A DNA stretch of 64,000 nucleotides from an uncultured Lachnospiraceae bacterium (GTDB taxonomy: Bacteria > Bacillota > Clostridia > Lachnospirales > Lachnospiraceae). The stretch lies in assembly GCA_902779305.1 (NCBI GenBank), contig CACZBD010000018.1, positions 1 to 64,000 on the forward strand, in the 5' to 3' direction. The translations under genes were made by a program, and so were the position numbers. The notes under the pieces were generated by a model. The model was not told the DNA's origin. It worked only from the letters and a program-made list of their open reading frames with translations, and did no database searches. Shown piece after piece: positions 52,229 through 59,989 of the stretch; within the stretch, counting starts at the first letter, position 1, and each line of letters starts with the position of its first letter.

Positions 52229-52267
52229 ACGTAATCCCCCTGCAAGTATTGCCACTGTTTATGAAGA

Positions 52268-55237
52268 TCAAACGGTAAAGTCCTTCTCCCTTAAAATGAT
52301 GTAGTCATCATCATCATACCGCTTTGCCAGAAGCACGTCCATAAAATGCGACATGTTCTTCCGATCGACATGTCTGATCGCGGCATCCACGATCTCCCGG
52401 ACCTCTTCAATGGAAACCTGATGGTCAAGAGACTGCATTTCCCCGATCCTTGTGTAGAGCGCCAGCATGCCCATCTCGTCGATGCTGTATTCCTGCTCTC
52501 TGGCGTAACCCTTGCCGTAAGCGACCAGATCGTCATTCGTATAAGGCGCGATATCGATCCTGGCGTTAAAGACTTCCGGCATATAACGGGATCCGTGCAA
52601 TACCGGATGCATCGTCTCGAGCGCTCCTTCCAGAACGACAAGGACCGGTTCCGTTTCCTGTCTGAGCGCATCCGTGATGATGTTTACGGATTCTATGGTC
52701 AGTCCGCCCGCATTCTCGACGATCAATGCGCCGTTATGCAGTTTTCTGATCGTAAGCGGAATGTTTTTCTTGTTCAGGGCTTCCCCGGAGATCTTGGCGA
52801 CCTTCCCGGAGAACTGCTGATCCCTTAACTGAATGGCTTTTACGATATCAAGCGCCAGTGTCTTCCTTCCGGAATTGTCCGCGCCCGTTACGATCACGTT
52901 TCCGTGATGCGCTTCCATGCTGAGCGTGTCCATGGCATCCACGATCTGCGCCTTCAGCGCTTCGATGCCCTCAAACCGGACGAAGATCTTCTTTTCGTCT
53001 TCATTGAATTCCCGCCTGCTGTGTACCGCTTCCTCAAGCGTCATGTAGCTGGGATGATTTCTCCTGTGCGGTTCTTCATCCTCCGTTTCGATCCCGGATT
53101 CGTACTTGGCCTGTGCCAGCCTTTCGATATCAGCGATCGGCATATTGCTGGTCTTTATCATGTCGTCGATATCGTCAGGCTGCTCGATATCTTCGATCTC
53201 TTCGACCTCGCCGTAATCTTCTGCCGCAAACATCCCCATCGGATCGGCGGAATATCCCTGCATGGCAGGCATTTCCTGCATGACGGGCATTTCCTGCATG
53301 ACAGGCTGTTCCACAGGGATCTCTGCTGCCGGTTCCGCTACCGGTTCGACCGTCTGTTCCATCGGCTGCTCTATGGGCTGCTCTGCTGTCTCAAATGCAG
53401 GCTGCGGTTCGGCCACAGGCTCTGCAACCGGTTCGGGTTCTGCCGCCACGAATTCTGCTGCTTCGGGCTCTGCTGCTATAGGTTCCGCTGCGGGTGCTTC
53501 CTCCTGCAGGATGGGCTGTTCCACAGGGATCTCTGCTACCGGTTCCACTACTGCTTCGACAGGCTGTTCCATCGGCTGCTCTATGGGCTGCTCTGCTGCC
53601 TCAGCTTCGGGCTGCTGCTCGGTCGCAGGTTCTGCCGCCGGTTCTGGTTCTGCTGTCACAGGCTCTGAAACCGGCTCCGGTACCGGTCCGTCGATCTTCT
53701 GATCCGCCTGCGCGGCAGCCTCAAGCGCTTTGGCATCCTCTTCCCGGATCTTCGAAAGGTTTCCGCCGTATTCCTCTTCTAAGGTCAGCATCCTGCCGGA
53801 AGGCAATACGCCTCCCGTCGTTCCCGGGATCACGCCGGCAAGCTGCGACATGATGTCGCCGGTCTGGTTCATGGCTTTCTGCTGTTCTTCCCTGCGGCGC
53901 TGTCTTTCGAGTCTTCTCTCTTCTTCCTGTTTTTGTTCCGCTTCTCTCTTGCGGTCCTCGAATCCGTTCAGGATATCATCCAGATTTAGCTGTCCGGTGA
54001 TCTGGCGTTCCACCATCTCCGTATCCGGAAGGCTCATCGAGATCTGTCCGTCATATTCCTGCTTCAGAATGGATTCGTATTTCTTACCCGTGGAGATCAC
54101 GGAGATCTCTTTGGGCTTTACGCTTTCCTGCGGCGGCGCGGCATAGGCCTCCTGCGGCATCTGCGCAGGCTCCGAAGAGATCACGGGTTCGTAAACACCC
54201 TGCTCATACATCTGACGGGAGATATTGTTCTGAACGGAAAATGAATTCTCATAGTCGTTGCCGTAAGCATTCGCATAAGGTCCGGTGTTTTGCGCAGGCT
54301 CATAGAGCTGCGAGGTCTGTCCGTAGTATGCCCCCTGCTCCGTGCCGTTTTCGTTCGCCATAAAGGCTTCCATGCTGCGGGCAAGTTCTTCCTGCAGGTT
54401 CATGGTGCTGTATTTTCCGGCGTTGACAGGCTGCACCTGAATGTTTTCCCCATAATCGGGCTGCACATACTGCGGCGGCGTATAAGGTTCCTGTGAATAC
54501 AGTTCCTGCGAGGCATACCCCTGTTGCTGCTGATAGTCCTGTTGCTCAGGCTGATACTGTTGCTGCTGTGCATACGGATCATAAGGCGTCTGGATCGGCT
54601 TCCCGTATGCCTCCACGATCTGCGGATCCGGTCTGCCTTCATATTTCCTGCGCTGTTCCGGCGTCAGATCGGTATGCTCCATCTTCAGTTCCATGGCTTT
54701 GCGGACATACTTGCCCTCGCCGAACCACAGGATCAGCTCATCACATTCTGCGATACATTTGGATTGTTGACCGGTTTTGTGATACAGATATGCAAGTTCA
54801 TAGGCCCATCGTTCTTCGTAATTGCGCTTCTTGTACTCTTCGAGTACCTGAATGCGCTCCTCCAAAGTAACGTCCTGAGCCTCATAGATTTTGTACAGTA
54901 AGATATAACTGCTGGTGTCATCCGGCGCGATGCGCATGTATTGCTTGTAATACTCCACAGCCGAAACAACATCATTCAGTTTAATGGATACTTCGCACAG
55001 CTTGTATATGATCGATTTTCCCTCGGGATAACGGTCATATGCAAGCAGCAGGATATCCCTGCCTTCTTCATAACGCCTGTTGGCCATGTAGACTTCGCTG
55101 ACTTCTTTGAGCATGGAAACGGACTTCACCCGTCGCCAGTCAATCTTGTCAGCAATCTCCATTGCCTCAACGACTCTCTTCTCTCTTACGAGGGCTTTAA
55201 TCTGATCGGCGCAAACCTGATATTCATATTTGTCCAA
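52268..55237 (-). CDS. Large TPR protein with P/E/A repeats and a C-terminal ATPase-like domain
   Basis: 989 residues in four parts. TPR-like helices (1-180) containing SVKLNDVVSAVEYYKQYMRI; a Gln/Tyr/Pro-rich region (210-380); a charged coiled coil (about 430-460); imperfect repeats rich in EQPxEQP/AEP (510-690). The C-terminal 240 residues look like an AAA-type module: VIVTGADNSGRKTLALDIV (Walker A-like), NGALIVENAGGLT (Walker B-like), then a helical lid. Similar proteins occur beside rsmA in Lachnospiraceae; role unknown. It starts with TTG at 55237 with AGGTGA six bases upstream, behind a hairpin-bearing leader. Confidence 0.7.
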   Translation of the reverse strand: MDKYEYQVCADQIKALVREKRVVEAMEIADKIDWRRVKSVSMLKEVSEVYMANRRYEEGRDILLLAYDRYPEGKSIIYKLCEVSIKLNDVVSAVEYYKQYMRIAPDDTSSYILLYKIYEAQDVTLEERIQVLEEYKKRNYEERWAYELAYLYHKTGQQSKCIAECDELILWFGEGKYVRKAMELKMEHTDLTPEQRRKYEGRPDPQIVEAYGKPIQTPYDPYAQQQQYQPEQQDYQQQQGYASQELYSQEPYTPPQYVQPDYGENIQVQPVNAGKYSTMNLQEELARSMEAFMANENGTEQGAYYGQTSQLYEPAQNTGPYANAYGNDYENSFSVQNNISRQMYEQGVYEPVISSEPAQMPQEAYAAPPQESVKPKEISVISTGKKYESILKQEYDGQISMSLPDTEMVERQITGQLNLDDILNGFEDRKREAEQKQEEERRLERQRRREEQQKAMNQTGDIMSQLAGVIPGTTGGVLPSGRMLTLEEEYGGNLSKIREEDAKALEAAAQADQKIDGPVPEPVSEPVTAEPEPAAEPATEQQPEAEAAEQPIEQPMEQPVEAVVEPVAEIPVEQPILQEEAPAAEPIAAEPEAAEFVAAEPEPVAEPVAEPQPAFETAEQPIEQPMEQTVEPVAEPAAEIPVEQPVMQEMPVMQEMPAMQGYSADPMGMFAAEDYGEVEEIEDIEQPDDIDDMIKTSNMPIADIERLAQAKYESGIETEDEEPHRRNHPSYMTLEEAVHSRREFNEDEKKIFVRFEGIEALKAQIVDAMDTLSMEAHHGNVIVTGADNSGRKTLALDIVKAIQLRDQQFSGKVAKISGEALNKKNIPLTIRKLHNGALIVENAGGLTIESVNIITDALRQETEPVLVVLEGALETMHPVLHGSRYMPEVFNARIDIAPYTNDDLVAYGKGYAREQEYSIDEMGMLALYTRIGEMQSLDHQVSIEEVREIVDAAIRHVDRKNMSHFMDVLLAKRYDDDDYIILREKDFTV

Positions 55238-55285
55238 TTGATCTCACCTGACCCCTGTTGCGATACAAATTCCCCTTCAGTTTCC

Positions 55286-55343
55286 GAATGCATGAACAGA
55301 TATTGTGTCCTCTTTTCCCCAAAACAACAATATCTATGCATTC
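55286..55343. other. Long inverted repeat in the leader of the TPR/ATPase gene
   Basis: GAATGCAT (55286-55293) plus AGATATTGT (55298-55306) are complementary to ACAATATCT (55327-55335) plus ATGCATTC (55336-55343): 17 base pairs with a 4-base bulge and a 20-nt loop. It would sit at the very 5' end of the transcript. Confidence 0.65.
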
Positions 55344-55349
55344 TACATT

Positions 55350-55378
55350 AGTGTATCATACGTCTAATTTAATGTCAA
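55350..55378 (-). promoter_or_regulatory. Promoter of the TPR/ATPase gene
   Basis: Minus-strand TTGACA (55373-55378), 17 bases, TACACT (55350-55355). The -35 side lies within the end of rsmA. Transcription would start near 55343, where the inverted repeat begins. Confidence 0.65.
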
Positions 55379-56230
55379 AAGCCGATTGGACAGCTCTGCA
55401 AACTGCTCAAGCGTCAGAGTTTCTCCGCGGATCGTTTCCGCAAGCCCCATGTCGCTTAAGACCTTTGCAACCTCTTCTTTCGTATGCGGCAATTCCCTGA
55501 AATTGTTCAGCCCGTTCACAAGCGTCTTGCGTCTCTGGTTAAAAGAAGCGCGGATCAGACGGAACATGTGCTCCTCATCCTGCACCCGGACTGGCGGGGA
55601 ATCGAACACCTTCAGATTGACCACGGCGGACCCTACTTTCGGCCGCGGCACAAAACAGTTGGGCGGAACATTGGCAACGATCTGCGGGCGGGCATAGTAC
55701 TGCACGGCCAAAGACAGCGCCCCGTAATCCTTCGTGCCCGGTCCGACCTGCATCCTTTCCGCCACTTCTTTCTGGACCATGACCGTAACACTATCGATCG
55801 GGATGTGACTTTCAAAAAGATTCATGATGATCGGTGTCGTAATATAATAGGGAAGATTCGCAACGATCTTTGCCGGGTTCCCACCGTTTCTTTCATCGAT
55901 CAGCTGCTTCAGATCCGTTTTCAGAACATCTGCGTGAATGATGGTCACATTATTATAAGAAGAAAGCGTATCGGAAAGCACGGGGATCAGCGCCGCATCG
56001 ATCTCGATCGCAACCACTTCCCTTGCGCATTCGCAGAGTCTTTGCGTCATCGTTCCGAGTCCCGGTCCGATCTCGATCACAAAATCATCCTCCGTGATCT
56101 GCGCCGCTTCCATGATCTTATCGAGCACACGCGTATCGATCAGAAAGTTCTGCCCGTATTTTTTCTGAATGGAAAAGTGGTACTTCTGCAGCACCTGAAA
56201 TGTATCCTGCGCATTGGCCAGTTTGGTCAT
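55364..56230 (-). CDS. rsmA: 16S rRNA dimethyladenosine transferase
   Basis: 288 residues (also called KsgA). It dimethylates two adjacent adenines near the 3' end of 16S rRNA during 30S maturation. Motifs: QNFLIDTRVLDKI, SAM motif I VIEIGPGLGTMTQRL, motif IV NLPYYITTPIIMNL, and the RNA-binding C-terminal part (FNQRRKTLVNGL). Its ATG overlaps the tatD stop by four bases, the usual tatD-rsmA order in Firmicutes. Confidence 0.97.
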   Translation of the reverse strand: MTKLANAQDTFQVLQKYHFSIQKKYGQNFLIDTRVLDKIMEAAQITEDDFVIEIGPGLGTMTQRLCECAREVVAIEIDAALIPVLSDTLSSYNNVTIIHADVLKTDLKQLIDERNGGNPAKIVANLPYYITTPIIMNLFESHIPIDSVTVMVQKEVAERMQVGPGTKDYGALSLAVQYYARPQIVANVPPNCFVPRPKVGSAVVNLKVFDSPPVRVQDEEHMFRLIRASFNQRRKTLVNGLNNFRELPHTKEEVAKVLSDMGLAETIRGETLTLEQFAELSNRLLTLN

Positions 56231-56991
56231 ATTCCGTATACCTTTCTTGCGTTTTCTTCGGTGATCCTTTCCACTTCCTCTATGCTCATATCCTTGATCA
56301 AAGCGATCTGCGCAATGACTTCCTTAAGATACAGGGAACTGTTTCTCTCCCCTCTGTGCGGCGTGGGCGCAAGATACGGGCAGTCCGTTTCCAGAACGAT
56401 GTTTTCGATCGGTATCTTTGCCACCACTTCTTTGAGTTTTTTGGCATTGCTGAACGTCACGACGCCGCCGACACCGATATGAAACCCGAGTTTTACATAC
56501 TCTCCTGCGATCTCACTGCTGTAGGAAAAACAATGAATGATCCCCCCGCATGCAGCCGCATTTTCTTCCCGGATCACGCGCAGCGTATCCTCGGCGGCAT
56601 CCCTGCTGTGTACATTGATCGGAAGTCCGGTTTCTTTAGCAAGAGCGATCTGTTTCCGAAACCATTCGATCTGTACTTCCTTCGGCAGGTTTTCTTCCCA
56701 ATGACAGTCCAGTCCGATCTCACCGATTGCAACAATCTTCGGATGCTTTGCCAGTTCCCGGATCAGGTTCAGATCGGCTTCCGTGTTCTCTCCGACATAT
56801 TCCGGATAGATCCCAAGCATCCCGTACAGATTTTCATACCTGTCGATCATGCGCATGATCGCTTCCATGCTTTTTCTGTCCGTTGCCGCATTTACCGCTA
56901 AGATACCGCTTTCTTTCATCTTCTGCAGCAGTTCGTCTCTGTCGGCATCATAGCGTTCGTCTTCATAATGTGTATGTGTGTCAATGATCAT
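56227..56991 (-). CDS. tatD: TatD-family metal-dependent DNase
   Basis: 254 residues, TIM-barrel hydrolase. Metal ligands appear in IDTHTHYEDERYD, GEIGLDCHWEE, INVHSRDA, GIIHCFSYS and LETDCPYLAP. TatD enzymes have 3'-5' exonuclease or DNA-repair activity. The ATG at 56991 lies about 20 bases behind a possible -10 box (57012-57017). It is the first gene of the tatD-rsmA pair. Confidence 0.95.
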   Translation of the reverse strand: MIIDTHTHYEDERYDADRDELLQKMKESGILAVNAATDRKSMEAIMRMIDRYENLYGMLGIYPEYVGENTEADLNLIRELAKHPKIVAIGEIGLDCHWEENLPKEVQIEWFRKQIALAKETGLPINVHSRDAAEDTLRVIREENAAACGGIIHCFSYSSEIAGEYVKLGFHIGVGGVVTFSNAKKLKEVVAKIPIENIVLETDCPYLAPTPHRGERNSSLYLKEVIAQIALIKDMSIEEVERITEENARKVYGI

Positions 56992-57036
56992 AAAAATCGC
57001 CCTTTTTCGGGATTATAAAGATTTTTTAATTTCTGC

Positions 57037-57065
57037 TTGCAATTATGTCATCCATATAATATAAT
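57037..57065 (+). promoter_or_regulatory. Promoter of the tRNA genes
   Basis: TTGCAA, 17 bases, TATAAT, 24 bases before tRNA-Lys. Confidence 0.7.
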
Positions 57066-57089
57066 AACACTTGCGTCAAATAAAGGCAT

Positions 57090-57162
57090 GCGCGCTTAGC
57101 TCAGTTGGTAGAGCACCTGACTCTTAATCAGGGTGTCCAGGGTTCGAGCCCCTGATCGCGCA
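57090..57162 (+). tRNA. tRNA-Lys (anticodon CTT)
   Basis: Acceptor GCGCGCT pairs with ATCGCGC (one mismatch); D-arm GCTC/GAGC, anticodon stem CCTGA/TCAGG with loop CTCTTAA, T-arm CAGGG-TTCGAGC-CCCTG. CCA is not encoded. Confidence 0.96.
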
Positions 57163-57290
57163 CGTAAGTACCGATGTTTCAGTGTTTGCTGGGATGTTGG
57201 TGCTTTTTTTTGTTTTTTTTGTTGTATTTTTCATTTTTTATGATATACTAGGACTGTTCGCGGTGCAATATGCCGCAGGAACAGGAAGAT

Positions 57291-57364
<74 letters not shown>

Positions 57365-57373
57365 TGAAGAATA

Positions 57374-57396
57374 GAGCGGGTTTCCCGCTCTTTTTT
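57374..57396 (+). terminator. Terminator behind tRNA-Pro
   Basis: GAGCGGG-TTT-CCCGCTC followed by six T residues. Confidence 0.93.
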
Positions 57397-57446
57397 CTTT
57401 CCAAAATACCGATTTGTCTAACATAAGCGCTTCAGCTGGAGGTATT

Positions 57447-57599
57447 ATGATCGACATTGATGCAATGATAAGAAAAGGACTCTGGGCCCTCCGCTATTCA
57501 GCAGTGGGTCGAGTCCTATCTTGGTTTTATCATAACACTTTTATCGGAAAAGTCAAATTCATTTTGAATACTCTTCCAACACCTTATTCTTTTTTATAA
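57447..57599 (+). CDS. Possible 50-residue protein behind the tRNAs
   Basis: ATG at 57447 has a good GGAGG upstream. The product (MIDIDAMIRKGLWALRYSAV..., ending PTPYSFL) matches nothing I know. The last 41 bases overlap the opposing nuclease-like gene. It may be a real small gene or the broken start of a lost one. Confidence 0.3.
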   Translation: MIDIDAMIRKGLWALRYSAVGRVLSWFYHNTFIGKVKFILNTLPTPYSFL

Positions 57600-57963
57600 T
57601 CAATAATCTGCGAATATCCGATCGAGACCTGAAAAGCCTTTCAAGTTGAGCCAGACATTGTTTTTCCGGCAACTGAACTCTTCTAAGATCAAAGATAATA
57701 AATTGCGATTGTTTTGCGGCATTCCTCAGGTTTGTTTCAATCGTCCGCTTACTATTGCCGGTAGGACACTTCATCTCCCACTCTATGCCATCCATAATAA
57801 TATCCGGCGTGTGCATATTGGGAATACTGCTCGGCTTTAAAAACACTATATCTTTGCCCATATCAGCGAAAAACTTTGCTGTATCAAACTCATGTTTCTC
57901 TGGCGGCGTATTCAATTGTGAAATGTCTATTTTACCTGTTTTTACTGCCATTTTTCTTTTCAT
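57559..57963 (-). CDS. Orphan CdiA-CT-like tRNase/nuclease-fold protein
   Basis: 134 residues. KHEFDTAKFFADMGKDIVFL, TPDIIMDGIEWEMKCPTGN and NLRNAAKQSQFIIFDLRR match the PD-(D/E)xK-type toxin domain at the end of some contact-dependent inhibition proteins (CdiA-CT), also found alone on mobile elements of Firmicutes. The Asp and E-x-K of the presumed active site are present. There is no secretion domain and no obvious immunity gene. Its start overlaps the end of the kinase-like gene by four bases, so the two are co-translated. Confidence 0.7.
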   Translation of the reverse strand: MKRKMAVKTGKIDISQLNTPPEKHEFDTAKFFADMGKDIVFLKPSSIPNMHTPDIIMDGIEWEMKCPTGNSKRTIETNLRNAAKQSQFIIFDLRRVQLPEKQCLAQLERLFRSRSDIRRLLIIKKNKVLEEYSK

Positions 57964-58478
57964 CCGATATAGATAGTAGGCATCATATCACCTGCCCGGT
58001 TGCTGATCCATTTTTCTGCTTCTTCTCTGTTTTTAAATGTAATTACGGTCTTTTCGGGATATTTGGCAAATAATCCCATCAGCTTCGGCTTATCTTCTTT
58101 CTCGTAATTTCTTACCAGTTTCACAAGCTCCGGATCCAATGTGTCCTCTGTCCACGGCATATCCGGGCGCTCTTTTCCCACTCTGCACGCGATCCCATCC
58201 ATACAGACAGATTCGCCATAATCCAGAAAAAAGACAGTATCACAGGCAGCGATCCGCTTTTCATAGGTTCTGCTGTAATCACCGTCTATGATCCAGCTGT
58301 CACGTTTTACGAGCTCATCAAGATATTCGTCAAACTCGTCTCTTGTGATATGCGTCCTGTCTGCTTTCCACCAGATGCTGTCAAGATGATAAAGCGGAAG
58401 CTTCGTCTGCTTATGAAGTTTTACGGCAAAGGTACTTTTTCCGCTTCCGGAACAACCCAATACTAATACTTTCTTCAT
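57960..58478 (-). CDS. P-loop kinase-like protein (adenylate kinase/FlaR type)
   Basis: 172 residues. MKKVLVLGCSGSGKSTFAVKL is the Walker A; LPLYHLDSIWWKADRTHITRDEF, WIIDGDYSRTYEKR and a DTVFFLDYGES stretch are typical of the small adenylate-kinase-related proteins often annotated as topology modulators. The substrate is unknown. The start at 58478 (nearly overlapping the GNAT gene's end) has AAGG directly before it; a longer frame to 58589 lies within the GNAT gene and is not credible. Confidence 0.8.
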   Translation of the reverse strand: MKKVLVLGCSGSGKSTFAVKLHKQTKLPLYHLDSIWWKADRTHITRDEFDEYLDELVKRDSWIIDGDYSRTYEKRIAACDTVFFLDYGESVCMDGIACRVGKERPDMPWTEDTLDPELVKLVRNYEKEDKPKLMGLFAKYPEKTVITFKNREEAEKWISNRAGDMMPTIYIG

Positions 58479-58491
58479 CCTTATGAAAGAG

Positions 58492-58962
58492 CTAAGCTCG
58501 TGTTGACCCCGGTATCTTTGCATTGTCAATAACCAATTCGATCTCGTCATCGTATTCCTGGCCCGTGGCAGAAAAGCCCATACTCTCATACAGTTTCAGC
58601 GCGGCAGAATTATCTCTGTTGCAGGTCAGCGCAATCTTGTCTGAATCTCCAAACGGCTTGGTGGCGATATAATCAAGGACCAGCCGCAGGGCTTCCCTTC
58701 CATAACCTCTGCCCTGGTATTTCTTATCGATCATCATATGCCAGATGTCATACTCAGGAATATCATAGTCATAGATCACCATGACATAGCCAACCATTTG
58801 TCCGTCAAGGCAGATGCCAAACGGCTGACACTGGTCCCTGTAAACATATGCCTGCGCAAGGCTGCGGATCGGATGAGAAACAAATTTCCCCTGTCCGGGC
58901 GCAAGACTGAGATTAAATGCGTCAATAAAATTCTCTTCCGTGATTTTTTTAAGTTCGATCAT
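58492..58962 (-). CDS. GNAT-family N-acetyltransferase
   Basis: 156 residues. The acetyl-CoA-binding motif A is clear (WHMMIDKKYQGRGYGREAL), followed by LTCNRDNSAALKLYESMGF. The layout resembles spermine/spermidine-type acetyltransferases (SpeG/PaiA/BltD group), but the substrate is not certain. AAGGAGG lies eight bases before the start at 58962. A terminator-like hairpin and a 21-codon reading frame stand upstream on the same strand, suggesting attenuation control. Confidence 0.9.
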   Translation of the reverse strand: MIELKKITEENFIDAFNLSLAPGQGKFVSHPIRSLAQAYVYRDQCQPFGICLDGQMVGYVMVIYDYDIPEYDIWHMMIDKKYQGRGYGREALRLVLDYIATKPFGDSDKIALTCNRDNSAALKLYESMGFSATGQEYDDEIELVIDNAKIPGSTRA

Positions 58963-59029
58963 TGTTTTCCTCCTTAGGATCTTCTTATTTCATTAGTTAC
59001 AAGTTCTTGTATGAATATCCATGAGGAAC

Positions 59030-59054
59030 AAAAAACCGTGGTTTATAACCACGG
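59030..59054 (-). terminator. Terminator/attenuator hairpin ahead of the GNAT gene
   Basis: Minus-strand CCGTGGTT-ATA-AACCACGG followed by six T residues, 67 bases before the GNAT start and 19 bases after the stop of a 21-codon frame. The nearby AGTGGTT could pair with the 3' arm instead. Confidence 0.8.
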
Positions 59055-59073
59055 CGATCAACCACTCCTGATC

Positions 59074-59139
59074 CTAATAAGAAATAACCGAGGCCCTCAA
59101 AAGATATTCAGATGGTTTCTGATCTCTGCAGTTTTTCAT
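59074..59139 (-). CDS. Possible 21-residue leader peptide
   Basis: ATG at 59139 stands seven bases behind GGAGGTG. The peptide begins MKNCRDQKPSEY and ends ASVISY. Its stop is directly followed by the attenuator-like hairpin and then the GNAT gene on the same strand. A possible -10 (TATATA) lies further upstream. The order promoter, short frame, hairpin, gene is that of leader-peptide attenuation. Confidence 0.5.
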   Translation of the reverse strand: MKNCRDQKPSEYLLRASVISY

Positions 59140-59237
59140 AATGAAGCACCTCCCTTTCTTCCGATATATATAGATTCTACTCACTATTTTACACAAATCC
59201 GGGATATTATCAATAAATTAGGCGAATTTCGAATTCA

Positions 59238-59267
59238 TTGACAAAAAACGCAATCCCCGCATATGAT
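59238..59267 (+). promoter_or_regulatory. Promoter of the methyltransferase gene (leaderless)
   Basis: TTGACA (59238-59243), 18 bases, TATGAT (59262-59267), only six bases before the ATG at 59274. Confidence 0.65.
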
Positions 59268-59273
59268 ACAAGC

Positions 59274-59903
59274 ATGAAAGCCGATTTTGAAGACTACCTG
59301 ACTGATGCAAAGCTGCATATCGAGACCACGGGGCGCGATGACCGGTATTCCGATCCGCATATCTACCCTTATGAAGCCACCACCTACACCGTGTTGGACA
59401 GGCTGATCGAAAGCGGTTTGATCCAAGGCAGCGACTGTCTGCTCGATTACGGCTGCGGCAAAGGCCGGGTCCCGCTCTATGTTGCCCATCAAACTGGATG
59501 CCGCGCGATCGGCATTGAATATGTCGATGTGTTCTATAAAAAAGCTTTATCGAACCTGTCCGGCTACCGTAAGTTTTTCCCGGACCGGCCTTCAGAAATT
59601 CAGATCGTGGAAACAAACGCCTCTCTGTACCGGGTGCCGGCTGACGTAAACCGCATCTTCTTTTTCAATCCGTTTTCCGTAGAGATCCTGACTGCTGCCC
59701 TGGAACGGATCCTTGCATCCTGTTATGAAGCGCCGCGGCAGGTTTTTCTGTTCTTCTACTATCCGCAGGATGCCTATATGGCCTTTCTGAATGCGCATGA
59801 CCGGCTGTCCTTTTATGATGAGATCGACTGCACCGATCTGTTTTCTGAAAAGGATGACCGGAACCGGATCATGATCTTTGAGATCGATGCGCAGAGCCTT
59901 TAG
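59274..59903 (+). CDS. SAM-dependent methyltransferase
   Basis: 209 residues. The Rossmann-like motif I is LLDYGCGKGRVPLYVA, followed by the acidic end of strand 2 (GIEYVDVFYKKA); RIFFFNPFS corresponds to motif IV, as in small N-methyltransferase-like enzymes. The substrate is unknown. The ATG at 59274 is chosen because the TTG further upstream lies inside the -35 box. No ribosome site is possible between promoter and start, so translation is probably leaderless. Confidence 0.85.
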   Translation: MKADFEDYLTDAKLHIETTGRDDRYSDPHIYPYEATTYTVLDRLIESGLIQGSDCLLDYGCGKGRVPLYVAHQTGCRAIGIEYVDVFYKKALSNLSGYRKFFPDRPSEIQIVETNASLYRVPADVNRIFFFNPFSVEILTAALERILASCYEAPRQVFLFFYYPQDAYMAFLNAHDRLSFYDEIDCTDLFSEKDDRNRIMIFEIDAQSL

Positions 59904-59989
59904 TCCCGGCTGATTCCGTTTGACTTTTCTCTGCCACGGGTTTGTGGTACGATTGATTCAACTCTAAATTCCATGGATGAAACAACAAG

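Noticed and set aside
55238..55363. Leader hairpin as terminator of a tatD-rsmA transcript
   Set aside because: On the minus strand the second arm is not followed by a T-tract (the next bases are CGGAAACTG).
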